NCBI GenBank assembly: GCA_900551925.1
Contig: URXR01000009.1
Location: 1 to 26,272 of the forward strand
Direction: 5' to 3'
Length of the DNA: 26,272 bases
DNA from: an uncultured Mycoplasmatota bacterium
GTDB lineage: Bacteria; Bacillota_I; Bacilli_A; RF39; UBA660
Part shown: positions 1-7,442 of the stretch, piece after piece
How the letters are laid out: each line of letters begins with the position of its first letter
Position numbering within the stretch: the stretch's first letter is position 1
The notes under the pieces: model-generated
What the model was told of the DNA's origin: nothing
What the model saw: the letters and a program-made list of their open reading frames with translations, nothing else
The model's database searches: none
Made by a program: the position numbers and the translations under genes

Positions 1-2066
1 ATTTAACAAAAAATTCTTATGCTTTATTTACAGATACAATAAAAGGAGAAAAAACCATAGAAGTAGAAGTAGACAATTTATTAAATAAAACAACAGTCTT
101 TAGTTATACTGGAGATTCTCAAGAATATGAAGTTCCTAAAGATGGATATTATTATATAGAACTTGGTGGAGCAGAAGGAGGAAGTTATGAAAATCCAGAA
201 GTGCAATTATTTGATACTAAGGGAGCTAAAGTAAGTGGTTATATATATTTAGAAAAAGGAGAAACTTTATACATTTATGTAGGAAAGCAAGGTACAAACG
301 CTGATACAAATTGTAGAGATTCAGGTTATGAATTTAATGGCGGAGGAATTTCTAAAAAATCTTCTACAGGAATATGTGGCTCAAGTGGCGGTGGAGCAAC
401 CGATGTAAGATTAGTTGGAGGATCTTGGGATGACATGTCTTCATTAATTTCTCGAATAATGGTTGCAGGAGCTGGAGGTGGTGCTTATCCAGGACCAGAA
501 GCTATTACTGGGATTGGGGGAACTATTTTTGGGGGAGCTATTTTACATTCTATAAGTCTTTATCAACCTAGTTTATCTTCGCCAGGAACTCAAAATTCTG
601 GTGGAATAGCTCCAGAAAAATATACAGCAACTTGTCAAGCTTATTCTACAGGAACTGCTGGATCATTTGGTAAAGGTGGATATGGTGGAATTCATGATGG
701 TGATGATGACTACGGAGGAGGAGCAGGAGGAGGCTCTGGTTACTATGGTGCTTCAGGTTCTTCTGGGTTTTGTAACAGTTATTGGGGATCTTCTGGCGGT
801 TCATCATATATAAGTGGATATGCTGGAGTAAACAGTGTCGAAGAAAGTACAACTATAAAACATACAAACAATACTTTACATTATTCTGGTAAATATTTTA
901 TTGGGGGAAAAATGCTTGCAGGACAAAATAAAGGAAATGGTTATGCTAAAATAACTTATGTTGGAGAAAAACCAAAAAAGAAAACAGAAAAATTAAACAA
1001 TGTTAGATATATAAAAAATTGTATTAATTATAATACACTTAATAATTACAATCAATGGATAGAAGTGCAGGCTATAAAAAATGGAGTAAACGTAGCAAAA
1101 GGAAAAGAAGTAACTGGATCATCAGAGGCACAATCAGGATATCCTTATAATCTAATAACTGATGGAATTATAACTTTAGATAAGTATTCTAGTACTAAAA
1201 CTAATGCTGGTTTAAGTTGCGTTACTATTGATTTAGAGGCAGAATATGATTTAGATGAGGTAGCAGTATGGAATTATTTTGGAGATCATAGAAGTTATTA
1301 CGATAATGTAACTTCAGTAAGTAGTGATAATATTAATTATCAAGATATAATAAAGGAAGCTAGTTATTCTACAAGTAATGGTTATAGAATAAATGCTTAT
1401 ACAGATATATATAATGGATATGTTTCTGATGGATTGATTTTATTATTGGATGGTTTAATTAATTCTGCTGCTTTACATAAAACTTCTAATTCAAATTGGA
1501 AAAACTTAGTTTCTTCTTCTTTTAATGGTACAGTTTTAGAAGGAACTTGGGGTGATAAATATTTATCGTTTGATGGAGTAAATGATTGGGTAAAAATAGG
1601 TGAGTTAAACTATCCAAATAATACGATAGAAATAGTATCATTTAAAGATAATGTTACAGATAATGATGAGTATTTAATAGGTAACGAACAAAATGGTGGT
1701 AATGGTTTAATTTATCGTAATAATACTATTATTGCAGATTATTATATAAATGATAGTTATAAAAATATATCAACTTCATATGAATTAAATAAGATAAATA
1801 TTAATTCGGTTAGTTATGATGGAAAAGTTTTGAAATTATATAAAAATGGGAAAATAGTATCAAAATTAGAAAATGCAGGAAGTATAAAATATCCAACAGG
1901 TGGTACCCCAATAGTTTTAGGAGTAAATCCTTTTGATAGTTCTTATGATGCTAATACATTTTTTAAAGGAAGGATTTATTCAGTTCGAATTTACAATAGG
2001 GCTTTAACTGAGGAAGAACTACTTCATAATTACTTGTACGATATTGAAAAATTTAATTTAGATTAA
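1..2066 (+). CDS. Glycine-rich surface protein with discoidin-like and LamG-like domains (5' end outside window)
   Basis: The frame is open from base 3, so the gene starts upstream and 687 codons are visible. The first visible residues contain NSYALFTD followed by GEKTIEVEV, the end of an export module shared with the genes at 11615 and 15158. Next comes a glycine-rich domain of the bacterial Gly_rich (PF12810) type, about visible residues 30-320, with the signatures FSYTG, GGGATDVRL and SRIMVAG and closing with GNGYAKI. Residues about 335-470 resemble an F5/8 type C (discoidin) carbohydrate-binding fold (TGSSEA, LITDG, VTIDL). Residues about 475-685 resemble a LamG/concanavalin domain (LSFDGVNDWV, GRIYSVRIYNRALTEEE). 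The architecture points to a secreted glycan-binding adhesin, which is inference. No LPXTG-type anchor is present at the C terminus. An internal ATG at 201 lies inside the domain and is not the true start. Confidence 0.85.
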   Translation, partial: LTKNSYALFTDTIKGEKTIEVEVDNLLNKTTVFSYTGDSQEYEVPKDGYYYIELGGAEGGSYENPEVQLFDTKGAKVSGYIYLEKGETLYIYVGKQGTNADTNCRDSGYEFNGGGISKKSSTGICGSSGGGATDVRLVGGSWDDMSSLISRIMVAGAGGGAYPGPEAITGIGGTIFGGAILHSISLYQPSLSSPGTQNSGGIAPEKYTATCQAYSTGTAGSFGKGGYGGIHDGDDDYGGGAGGGSGYYGASGSSGFCNSYWGSSGGSSYISGYAGVNSVEESTTIKHTNNTLHYSGKYFIGGKMLAGQNKGNGYAKITYVGEKPKKKTEKLNNVRYIKNCINYNTLNNYNQWIEVQAIKNGVNVAKGKEVTGSSEAQSGYPYNLITDGIITLDKYSSTKTNAGLSCVTIDLEAEYDLDEVAVWNYFGDHRSYYDNVTSVSSDNINYQDIIKEASYSTSNGYRINAYTDIYNGYVSDGLILLLDGLINSAALHKTSNSNWKNLVSSSFNGTVLEGTWGDKYLSFDGVNDWVKIGELNYPNNTIEIVSFKDNVTDNDEYLIGNEQNGGNGLIYRNNTIIADYYINDSYKNISTSYELNKININSVSYDGKVLKLYKNGKIVSKLENAGSIKYPTGGTPIVLGVNPFDSSYDANTFFKGRIYSVRIYNRALTEEELLHNYLYDIEKFNLD

Positions 2067-2067
2067 A

Positions 2068-2096
2068 AAAGAAGCTTTTTAATTTAAAGCTTCTTT
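2068..2096. terminator. Intrinsic terminator between convergent genes
   Basis: A perfect 11-bp stem (AAAGAAGCTTT at 2068-2078 with its complement at 2086-2096) has a 7-base loop. On the minus strand it is followed by six T (complement of 2065-2070), so it mainly serves the transglutaminase-like gene, whose last codons and stop form part of the hairpin. The plus side has only a weak T-rich tail. Confidence 0.75.
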
Positions 2097-3002
2097 ATAT
2101 ATGTCTTTATCAAAGTCATGTTGTTCTACTTGGAGTTCATTTAATTCATTATTATCAATAAGTAAAAAATAATCATCTAATTTGTCCTCTCCAGTAGAGG
2201 TTACTGGATCATCCCAAGTTAAATCTAAGTGTAACCATTTATTATTTATTTTTACTAAGTTCCAAATGTGAGACTGGCTAGCTATTTTATAGTTGTCTAG
2301 ATCAAATCTATAAAGAAATAGAGCCATAGCATCAGCATAAGAACTGCACAATCCATAGCCTCCTGCTAAGATATCTAAGGCTTTATTAAAGCTTTGATTA
2401 GGATTAGCTTTTCTGATACTATCAGTTGCATATTTACCATTATTGATAATATAATCATGAATAGTTGTTATTTTTTTTGTAGTACTCATATTGTTTGTTA
2501 TTTCAGAACTAATAATTTTATCTACTACTTCGTTAGTAGCAGCTATTTCTGTTTCGGAGTAAACTTTGTCAATTTTTACAACCACTTTTCCAAATTCATC
2601 GTAACTAGTACTTATACTTTCAAAGGAGTTGAAAGGATGGACAAAGTTATTTATATTGGATAACAATTCTTGATCTTTTACCATTTCATCTATATCATTT
2701 GTACAATTGGTATAATTATCGCCACAATAAAAAGTAAAGTTTTCTGTACCACTATTTATGATAGTGTAAAAAATATTTTTTAGATGGGTTTTATCTTTAG
2801 CAATAAAATCATTAGTATTTTGAACATATTCATAATTATTATCTTTATAATAATCGTTTTTGGAAATAGTAATATTATCTTTAACTTTCAGTATTTCTTC
2901 TTGATAATAAATATATATTTCATCTTGATAATAGTAACCAAGACCACATAATCCAGCCATTACAAGGAGTGTGATAAAGATTATTGTAAAAACTTTTTTC
3001 AT
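2079..3002 (-). CDS. Exported transglutaminase-like (cysteine protease fold) protein
   Basis: This is a 307-residue protein with one N-terminal membrane segment (about 4-24) and an extracytoplasmic remainder, so it is a membrane-anchored or secreted protein. The C-terminal half matches the transglutaminase-core superfamily. It has a Cys in GGYGLCSSYADA (Cys219), a His in SHIWNLV (His245) and an Asp in WLHLDLTWDDP (Asp260), which form the expected Cys-His-Asp triad. Bacterial members act as peptidases or cell-wall-linked enzymes; the substrate here is unknown. Cys93 and Cys100 could form a disulfide. The ATG at 3000-3002 follows a GGTGATT ribosome binding site. A promoter TTGATT-17-TAAAAT lies directly upstream and overlaps the rpsT terminator. 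The fold is fairly certain, the role is not. Confidence 0.85.
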   Translation of the reverse strand: MKKVFTIIFITLLVMAGLCGLGYYYQDEIYIYYQEEILKVKDNITISKNDYYKDNNYEYVQNTNDFIAKDKTHLKNIFYTIINSGTENFTFYCGDNYTNCTNDIDEMVKDQELLSNINNFVHPFNSFESISTSYDEFGKVVVKIDKVYSETEIAATNEVVDKIISSEITNNMSTTKKITTIHDYIINNGKYATDSIRKANPNQSFNKALDILAGGYGLCSSYADAMALFLYRFDLDNYKIASQSHIWNLVKINNKWLHLDLTWDDPVTSTGEDKLDDYFLLIDNNELNELQVEQHDFDKDIYKEALN

Positions 3003-3017
3003 TTAATCACCATACTT

Positions 3018-3046
3018 ATTTTATCAAAAAAAAATAAAGTAATCAA
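3018..3046 (-). promoter_or_regulatory. Promoter of the transglutaminase-like gene
   Basis: On the minus strand, TTGATT (3041-3046) and TAAAAT (3018-3023) are 17 bases apart, with TG one base before the -10 (extended -10). The -35 lies inside the rpsT terminator hairpin. The predicted start of transcription is only about 10 bases before the ATG. Confidence 0.55.
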
Positions 3047-3063
3047 TAATATTATTACTTTAT
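3026..3063 (-). terminator. rpsT intrinsic terminator
   Basis: The 10-bp perfect stem ATAAAGTAAT (3034-3043) pairs with ATTACTTTAT (3054-3063), with a 10-base loop, and is followed on the minus strand by a run of T (complement of 3026-3034). It includes the rpsT stop codon. Confidence 0.75.
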
Positions 3064-3318
3064 GTTATCAACAATTTTTGCAAGTTTAGATTTATCACGA
3101 GCAGCTTTATTTTTCTTGATTAAACCTTTTGATACAGCTTTATCAATTTTTTTATTAGCTTCATTTAATTTTTGGGTTGCAAGTTCTTTATTATTTTCTT
3201 TAGCTGCTAATCTAACTTTTTTATTAGCAGTTCTCATACTTGCTATTTGATCTTTATTTCTTTCTTTTTTTATAGCATCAGTTTTTACTCTTTTTTTAGC
3301 ACTTTTAATATTTGGCAT
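3055..3318 (-). CDS. rpsT: 30S ribosomal protein S20
   Basis: This is an 87-residue, very basic, helical protein that binds 16S rRNA in the small subunit. The start MPNIKSAKKRVKTD, the central MRTANKKVRLA segment and a C-terminal NKAARDKSKLA are typical of S20, and the length is usual. The ATG (3316-3318) has a strong GAGGTGAG ribosome binding site. It is transcribed divergently from gpr, as in Bacillus subtilis, where rpsT also sits next to gpr and spoIIP. It is transcribed alone, between its own promoter and terminator. Confidence 0.97.
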   Translation of the reverse strand: MPNIKSAKKRVKTDAIKKERNKDQIASMRTANKKVRLAAKENNKELATQKLNEANKKIDKAVSKGLIKKNKAARDKSKLAKIVDNIK

Positions 3319-3346
3319 TGTCTCACCTCACTTTTTAACACTTTAA

Positions 3347-3375
3347 ATGATACCAAATTATTGTAAAAAAAGCAA
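3347..3375 (-). promoter_or_regulatory. rpsT promoter
   Basis: On the minus strand, TTGCTT (3370-3375) and TATCAT (3347-3352) are separated by 17 bases. This is a good vegetative sigma-A type promoter. Confidence 0.6.
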
Positions 3376-3411
3376 ATAATTTTGTTATTTTTTATGCATT
3401 TTAAAGATTTT

Positions 3412-3440
3412 GTATGTTTTTTATTTAAAAAACCATAATA
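3412..3440 (+). promoter_or_regulatory. Forespore (sigma-G/F-like) promoter of gpr
   Basis: GTATG (3412-3416) and CATAATA (3434-3440), 17 bases apart, fit the Bacillus sigma-G consensus (GHATR, 17-18, CATWHTA). In Bacillus, gpr is known to be transcribed by the forespore sigma factors. The -10 lies very close to the ribosome binding site at 3446, which is a caveat. Confidence 0.5.
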
Positions 3441-3454
3441 TTAATGGTGATTTT

Positions 3455-4486
3455 ATGCGAGAAATAGATTTATCAAAATATCAAATAAGAACAGATTTAG
3501 TAGTTGATTTAATTGAAAGTGAATGTGAATTCGAGAAGAAATATAAATATAATTCTTGCACTGTTAGTAGAATTACACTTGATGAAGTAGCAAGTTCTAT
3601 GTTAAAGAAAAGAGCAGGAGATTATACTACGCTTTATTTTGAAGATATTACTGATAATACTAATTATAAAAATGTTTTAAAAGTTTTAACAGAAGAACTT
3701 AAAGTTGTTTTAAAAGATACTAAAATTGAAAAGGATTATTCTTGTATGATAATTGGTCTTGGTAATAAAAAAAGTACAGCTGATGAATTAGGGGTTACAA
3801 CGGCAGAAAAGGTGATAGTTACTAAACATATTTTTGAACTTACTGGTTCTTTGGAAAAGGGTTATCGAATTACAACTAGTTTTTCTCCAGGGGTTATGGG
3901 TACGACAGGAATAGAAACTAGTGATGTAATATCGGCGGTAATAAAAGAAGTGGATCCTGATTTTATTATAGTTATTGATGCTTTAGCTAGTGATTCGATA
4001 GATAGACTTTTAAAAACTATTCAAATTACTAATACAGGAATCAATCCTGGTAGTGGAATAGGGAATAATCGTAAGGAAATTTCTTCAGATATTTATAAGG
4101 TGCCAGTAATTGCTATTGGAGTTCCGACGGTTGTGGATGCTACTACTATTGTAAGTGATACACTTAATTATATGAAAAAGCATTTTAGTTATAATATAAA
4201 AAATAAAGATAAAGTAAGTGATAAGTTAATACCTTCATCAAAAATTAATTATTTAAAAAATAATAATTATACTTTATCCAAAGAAGAATCTTCTTATTTT
4301 TTAGGAGCTCTTGGTAATTTATCTCGTGAGGAGAAAAAACTTTTAATTAATGATGTTCTTACTCCGATTGGATATAATTTAATTGTAACTCCGAAAGAAA
4401 TTGATTTTGTAGTGGAAAAATTAACAGATTTAATATCTAGTGCTATTAATCATGCTCTTCATAATATATCGACAAAAAATATTTAA
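3455..4486 (+). CDS. gpr: Germination protease GPR (spore protease)
   Basis: GPR degrades the small acid-soluble DNA-binding proteins of the spore core during germination. It is made in the forespore as a zymogen that cleaves off its own N terminus. The start chosen here (ATG 3455, ribosome binding site GGTGAT) gives 343 residues beginning MREIDLSKYQIRTDL, which matches the conserved propeptide and RTDL motif of the family (peptidase A25); the longer reading from 3410 has no such support. The two conserved aspartates of the family are visible as Asp110 (GNKKSTADELG) and Asp175 (VIDALAS), as are SFSPGVMGTTGIET and the GIGNNRKEIS loop. It is followed by spoIIP, 31 bases downstream, as in Bacillus. 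The gene implies that the organism sporulates. Confidence 0.95.
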   Translation: MREIDLSKYQIRTDLVVDLIESECEFEKKYKYNSCTVSRITLDEVASSMLKKRAGDYTTLYFEDITDNTNYKNVLKVLTEELKVVLKDTKIEKDYSCMIIGLGNKKSTADELGVTTAEKVIVTKHIFELTGSLEKGYRITTSFSPGVMGTTGIETSDVISAVIKEVDPDFIIVIDALASDSIDRLLKTIQITNTGINPGSGIGNNRKEISSDIYKVPVIAIGVPTVVDATTIVSDTLNYMKKHFSYNIKNKDKVSDKLIPSSKINYLKNNNYTLSKEESSYFLGALGNLSREEKKLLINDVLTPIGYNLIVTPKEIDFVVEKLTDLISSAINHALHNISTKNI

Positions 4487-4517
4487 ACTTTGTTATATAG
4501 TCATAGTGGTGAATAAT

Positions 4518-5333
4518 ATGAATAAAGTTAAAATAGGATTTTGTCTTTTTTTATTTTTTTTATCTTTTTTATATATGGGAGAGTTATTAGGAAATATAGA
4601 TCTTTTTAATTTTTTAATTAGTGATAATAAAAGCGATTCTCTTTTAAAAACTACTTTGAATAATAATTTTAAGGATTCTAGTAGTGCTTCAGAGGTTATG
4701 GAAACTATTTTTGAGGAAAATGATAATAATTCTAATCCAACAGTTTATTTTTTTAATACCCATCAGACTGAAGAATATGCTAGTAATTTTTATAGTATTA
4801 CTCCCACAGTAGTAACAGTAAGTGAAATGCTTAAGGAGGAACTTTTAGAGAATAAAATCTATTCAGTTGTGGAAGAGGGTTCTGTTAAAGAGGGATTAGA
4901 TAAATATGGATATGATTATAGTTATAGTTATCGAATAAGTTTAGAATATTTAAAAGAAAAAAAGAAGAGATTTCCTACTTTAGAGTATTTTTTTGATATG
5001 CATAGGGATTCAGTTAAAGGTGAAGCTGCTAGAGCAGTTATTAATGGTAAAACTTATGCTAAGGTGATGTTTTTAATAGGTAAAAATCATGATAATTATA
5101 AACAAAATGAGAAAAATATAAAAATAATGGAAAGTTATTTAAACAAGCATTATCCAGGAATTTTAAGAGATACATATTATCAAGGACTTTATTCTTATAA
5201 TCAAGAATACTCGAGCAATATGTTTTTAATAGAAGTTGGGGGAGTGGATAATACTTTAGAGGAACTTTATAATACTTCAGTAGCACTTGGGGATGCTATT
5301 AGTTATTATGTAGGAGGGGATTATGAAAAATAA
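4518..5333 (+). CDS. spoIIP: Stage II sporulation protein P (SpoIIP), peptidoglycan hydrolase for engulfment
   Basis: SpoIIP is an amidase and endopeptidase that, with SpoIID and SpoIIM, thins septal peptidoglycan so that the mother cell can engulf the forespore. The ATG at 4518 has a GGTGA site at 4508 and gives 271 residues; the longer frame from 4440 overlaps gpr and lacks support. The protein has an N-terminal membrane anchor (about 5-24) and an extracytoplasmic catalytic domain. The SpoIIP motifs are seen as NTHQTEEY (His82), FFDMHRDS (His162) and LIEVGGVDNTLEE (Glu239). It is co-directional with gpr and overlaps the next gene by 11 bases, so the three form an operon. It is somewhat shorter than the Bacillus protein, mainly in the linker after the anchor. 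Confidence 0.93.
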   Translation: MNKVKIGFCLFLFFLSFLYMGELLGNIDLFNFLISDNKSDSLLKTTLNNNFKDSSSASEVMETIFEENDNNSNPTVYFFNTHQTEEYASNFYSITPTVVTVSEMLKEELLENKIYSVVEEGSVKEGLDKYGYDYSYSYRISLEYLKEKKKRFPTLEYFFDMHRDSVKGEAARAVINGKTYAKVMFLIGKNHDNYKQNEKNIKIMESYLNKHYPGILRDTYYQGLYSYNQEYSSNMFLIEVGGVDNTLEELYNTSVALGDAISYYVGGDYEK

Positions 5334-5643
5334 AGTATTTCTTTTTTTACTTTTTACATTTTTGGTGTTTTTTATAGTGCTTTTAATTGCAGAGTCACAA
5401 GGATATTATAAAAATAGAAATGAAAAAGCTAAAGTTTTAACAGAAGAGCAGATTAAAGAATTTGAAGAAGATGTCGCTAGTGGTAAGGATATAGATATAA
5501 AAAAATATGTTCTTTATGAAGATAAGGATTATTCTAATGATGTTAGTTCTAATGTTTATAAAGTTTCATTAAAATTAGAAGGTGCTGTTGATAAAGTTAT
5601 AAAACTTATTTTTAATAGTGCTGGTAGTATGGTAGAAAATTAG
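5323..5643 (+). CDS. Small membrane-anchored protein downstream of spoIIP (YqxA-position)
   Basis: This is a 106-residue protein with a strong N-terminal membrane segment (about 4-23), a charged middle and an amphipathic C-terminal helix. It overlaps spoIIP by 11 bases and has its own AGGAGGGG ribosome binding site, so translation is coupled. In Bacillus subtilis the gene after spoIIP is yqxA, also a protein of about 110 residues with one N-terminal membrane segment. The position and architecture fit a divergent YqxA, but I cannot show sequence homology by eye. A role in engulfment or in assisting SpoIIP is inference from the operon. Confidence 0.8.
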   Translation: MKNKVFLFLLFTFLVFFIVLLIAESQGYYKNRNEKAKVLTEEQIKEFEEDVASGKDIDIKKYVLYEDKDYSNDVSSNVYKVSLKLEGAVDKVIKLIFNSAGSMVEN

Positions 5644-5644
5644 T

Positions 5645-5673
5645 TTGAAAAAAAGTTATTTTTATAGTATTAT
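5645..5673 (+). promoter_or_regulatory. Promoter upstream of the 5689 gene
   Basis: TTGAAA (5645-5650) and TATTAT (5668-5673) are 17 bases apart. This gives the downstream gene its own start, separate from the sporulation operon. Confidence 0.5.
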
Positions 5674-5688
5674 TTAAGTGGTGATTAT

Positions 5689-6801
5689 ATGAAAAATCTA
5701 GATAAAAAATGGAAAGAAAGATTTTTAATCATAATAATAGCTATATTTTTTGTGATAATTGGAATAATTATTTATTTAAGATATAACGATGATGATGTTA
5801 ATACTACTTTAGAGTTAGAAAATAATTATTATACAGCAGAGTTTTTATTTAATAATGACTATATAAAGACTGCTAATACGATTTCGGATTTTAATACAAA
5901 TACTGATGATTTATATATGTATTTAGATGGAGAAAATATTTTACATATAAAATATAAAGATAAAGAAAATGATGTAAATAAAGAAGTAGGGGGACTTCCT
6001 CAAGGTAATGTTACAGTTTATTATAGTTATTTAAGTGATAATTGCTTTGAATTTGGAGGATTACTAAAAAATGACTTTTATTATACTAATTTTTGTTTAG
6101 ATGAAGAAGTTTCTAATTTTGAGAGAGTTAGTACTAGTACTTTGGAAGTTTATACTTCTAGTGCTGATAAAGAAGGAGTACATGTTGTAAATAATAGTAA
6201 TATTGTTAGTAATTTTATTATTGATACTACTACTAAGGAGATGAAATATTTAAGTTATCAGGATAAAGTTTTAGGACTTTATAATACAATAGATAAAGTA
6301 AAACCTTATTTTAATTATGTTTGTGCTAGTGATTCTAGTAGTTTATGTGAAGATATAATGGTTTATTTAACTTTTGATAATAAATTAGTAATGAACTATG
6401 ATAATGATTTGGTTATAAAAAATGATATTGGTGAAGATTTGGTTGTAATAGATTTTTTTGGAGTTTTAGAAATTTTAGAGGATGAAAAGATAGATTTAGA
6501 GGAAATAACTTTTGATGATTTAGAAGATTATGATTATATGTTTACAGTTTATGCTCTTGATAAGAATAATAATTTATATACTATAAGCATTAATAATAAT
6601 TTGATCAAAGAAAAAGAAGCTGCTATTGCGATAAGTGCTTCTTTAGAAAAAGTAAAAACATTGGAATATATAGAGGATGATTCAGGAAAAGTTACAGAAG
6701 TTGTAATAACTTATGAGAATGGTGATTATGATAAAATAATAGAAAAAGATAATTTTGATATTATAGTCTCTACTTTATATGATAGAAATGAGATTAAATA
6801 A
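5689..6801 (+). CDS. Unknown membrane-anchored extracytoplasmic protein
   Basis: I do not recognise this 370-residue protein. It has a short basic N terminus, one membrane segment (about 12-30) and a long acidic, Asn/Asp-rich, beta-strand-like outer part. Four cysteines (119, 136, 212, 220) lie in two close pairs and could form disulfides outside the cell. The last 50 residues contain a run of short strands (VKTLEYIEDDS, VTEVVITYENG). The ATG has a GTGGTGAT ribosome binding site at 5678-5685. It is preceded by its own promoter and is convergent with the next gene, with only two bases between their stop codons. No function can be assigned. Confidence 0.8.
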   Translation: MKNLDKKWKERFLIIIIAIFFVIIGIIIYLRYNDDDVNTTLELENNYYTAEFLFNNDYIKTANTISDFNTNTDDLYMYLDGENILHIKYKDKENDVNKEVGGLPQGNVTVYYSYLSDNCFEFGGLLKNDFYYTNFCLDEEVSNFERVSTSTLEVYTSSADKEGVHVVNNSNIVSNFIIDTTTKEMKYLSYQDKVLGLYNTIDKVKPYFNYVCASDSSSLCEDIMVYLTFDNKLVMNYDNDLVIKNDIGEDLVVIDFFGVLEILEDEKIDLEEITFDDLEDYDYMFTVYALDKNNNLYTISINNNLIKEKEAAIAISASLEKVKTLEYIEDDSGKVTEVVITYENGDYDKIIEKDNFDIIVSTLYDRNEIK

Positions 6802-6826
6802 AATTATCTTTTTATTTGGTTTTTTT
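6796..6826 (+). terminator. Weak AT-only hairpin between convergent genes
   Basis: AAATAAAA (6796-6803) pairs with TTTTATTT (6810-6817), with a 6-base loop, followed by a T run at 6820-6826. The stem has no G-C pair, so this is only a possible terminator. Confidence 0.3.
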
Positions 6827-7301
6827 GAGATTTTTGGTTTCTAAAAGTTGGATTATATGCTATTTCGAAACCATCTTGATAGCAATTAATTATTCCTCTT
6901 ACTGAATAAAACTTTTGTTTATTAATAGTTTTTTCTTCTAAAATAGTAAAAGGATAACAAACTTCAGGAATTTTCATTTTTATAAAACTTTCCATCATGT
7001 GAGTACTTTTTTTATTGATATAAGTAAATTGATTTTTTTTCTCATCAATATTTTGAGTAGTGAAATAACCAAAATCTTTTTTTCTTAATAGTTTTTTAAG
7101 ATTTAGAGAATTCCAATTTACTTGTTCTAGTTGCTTGGTTTTATCATTTTCGATGAATTTGTTAAAAATATGTTTAGGGTGACAAATGTAAAGAGCAGTT
7201 TTGTCATCAGAAATAGCTAGTAAATCTTGAAAGATAGGATTATTAGTATCCAATAGTCCTTCAATAAAACTTGTATAATTAATATTTTCTATATTATCCA
7301 T
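6804..7301 (-). CDS. Unknown cytosolic protein
   Basis: I do not recognise this 165-residue protein. It has no signal peptide or membrane segment and a very basic C terminus (FRNQKSQKNQIKR). It is mixed alpha/beta in appearance, with conserved-looking blocks ALYICHPKHIF and KMKIPEVCYPFTIL. The ATG at 7299-7301 has a clear AAGGAG ribosome binding site. It stands alone on the minus strand between a convergent membrane-protein gene and the divergent sortase gene. Confidence 0.7.
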   Translation of the reverse strand: MDNIENINYTSFIEGLLDTNNPIFQDLLAISDDKTALYICHPKHIFNKFIENDKTKQLEQVNWNSLNLKKLLRKKDFGYFTTQNIDEKKNQFTYINKKSTHMMESFIKMKIPEVCYPFTILEEKTINKQKFYSVRGIINCYQDGFEIAYNPTFRNQKSQKNQIKR

Positions 7302-7388
7302 TTTAAACTCCTTTTTTTAATTTTACCATATTGTTAGATGATATTTCTAGTATTTAGATATTTGTTTTATTAATTGTTCTAGAACTGA

Positions 7389-7417
7389 TTTACTTGTTTA
7401 TATTTTTTTGATATAAT
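7389..7417 (+). promoter_or_regulatory. Sortase gene promoter
   Basis: TTTACT (7389-7394) and TATAAT (7412-7417) are 17 bases apart, with TG one base before the -10 (extended -10). Confidence 0.65.
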
Positions 7418-7442
7418 GTTTATATAATGAAGAGGTGTTTAT

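Noticed and set aside
646..852. Open frame on the minus strand inside the glycine-rich gene
   Set aside because: It is a low-complexity His/Leu-rich shadow of the glycine codons on the other strand.
3062..3250. Open frame antisense to rpsT
   Set aside because: It is a hydrophobic mirror of the Lys/Ala-rich S20 gene, without its own ribosome binding site.
3410..3454. N-terminal extension of gpr
   Set aside because: It overlaps the promoter region and is not part of the conserved GPR start.
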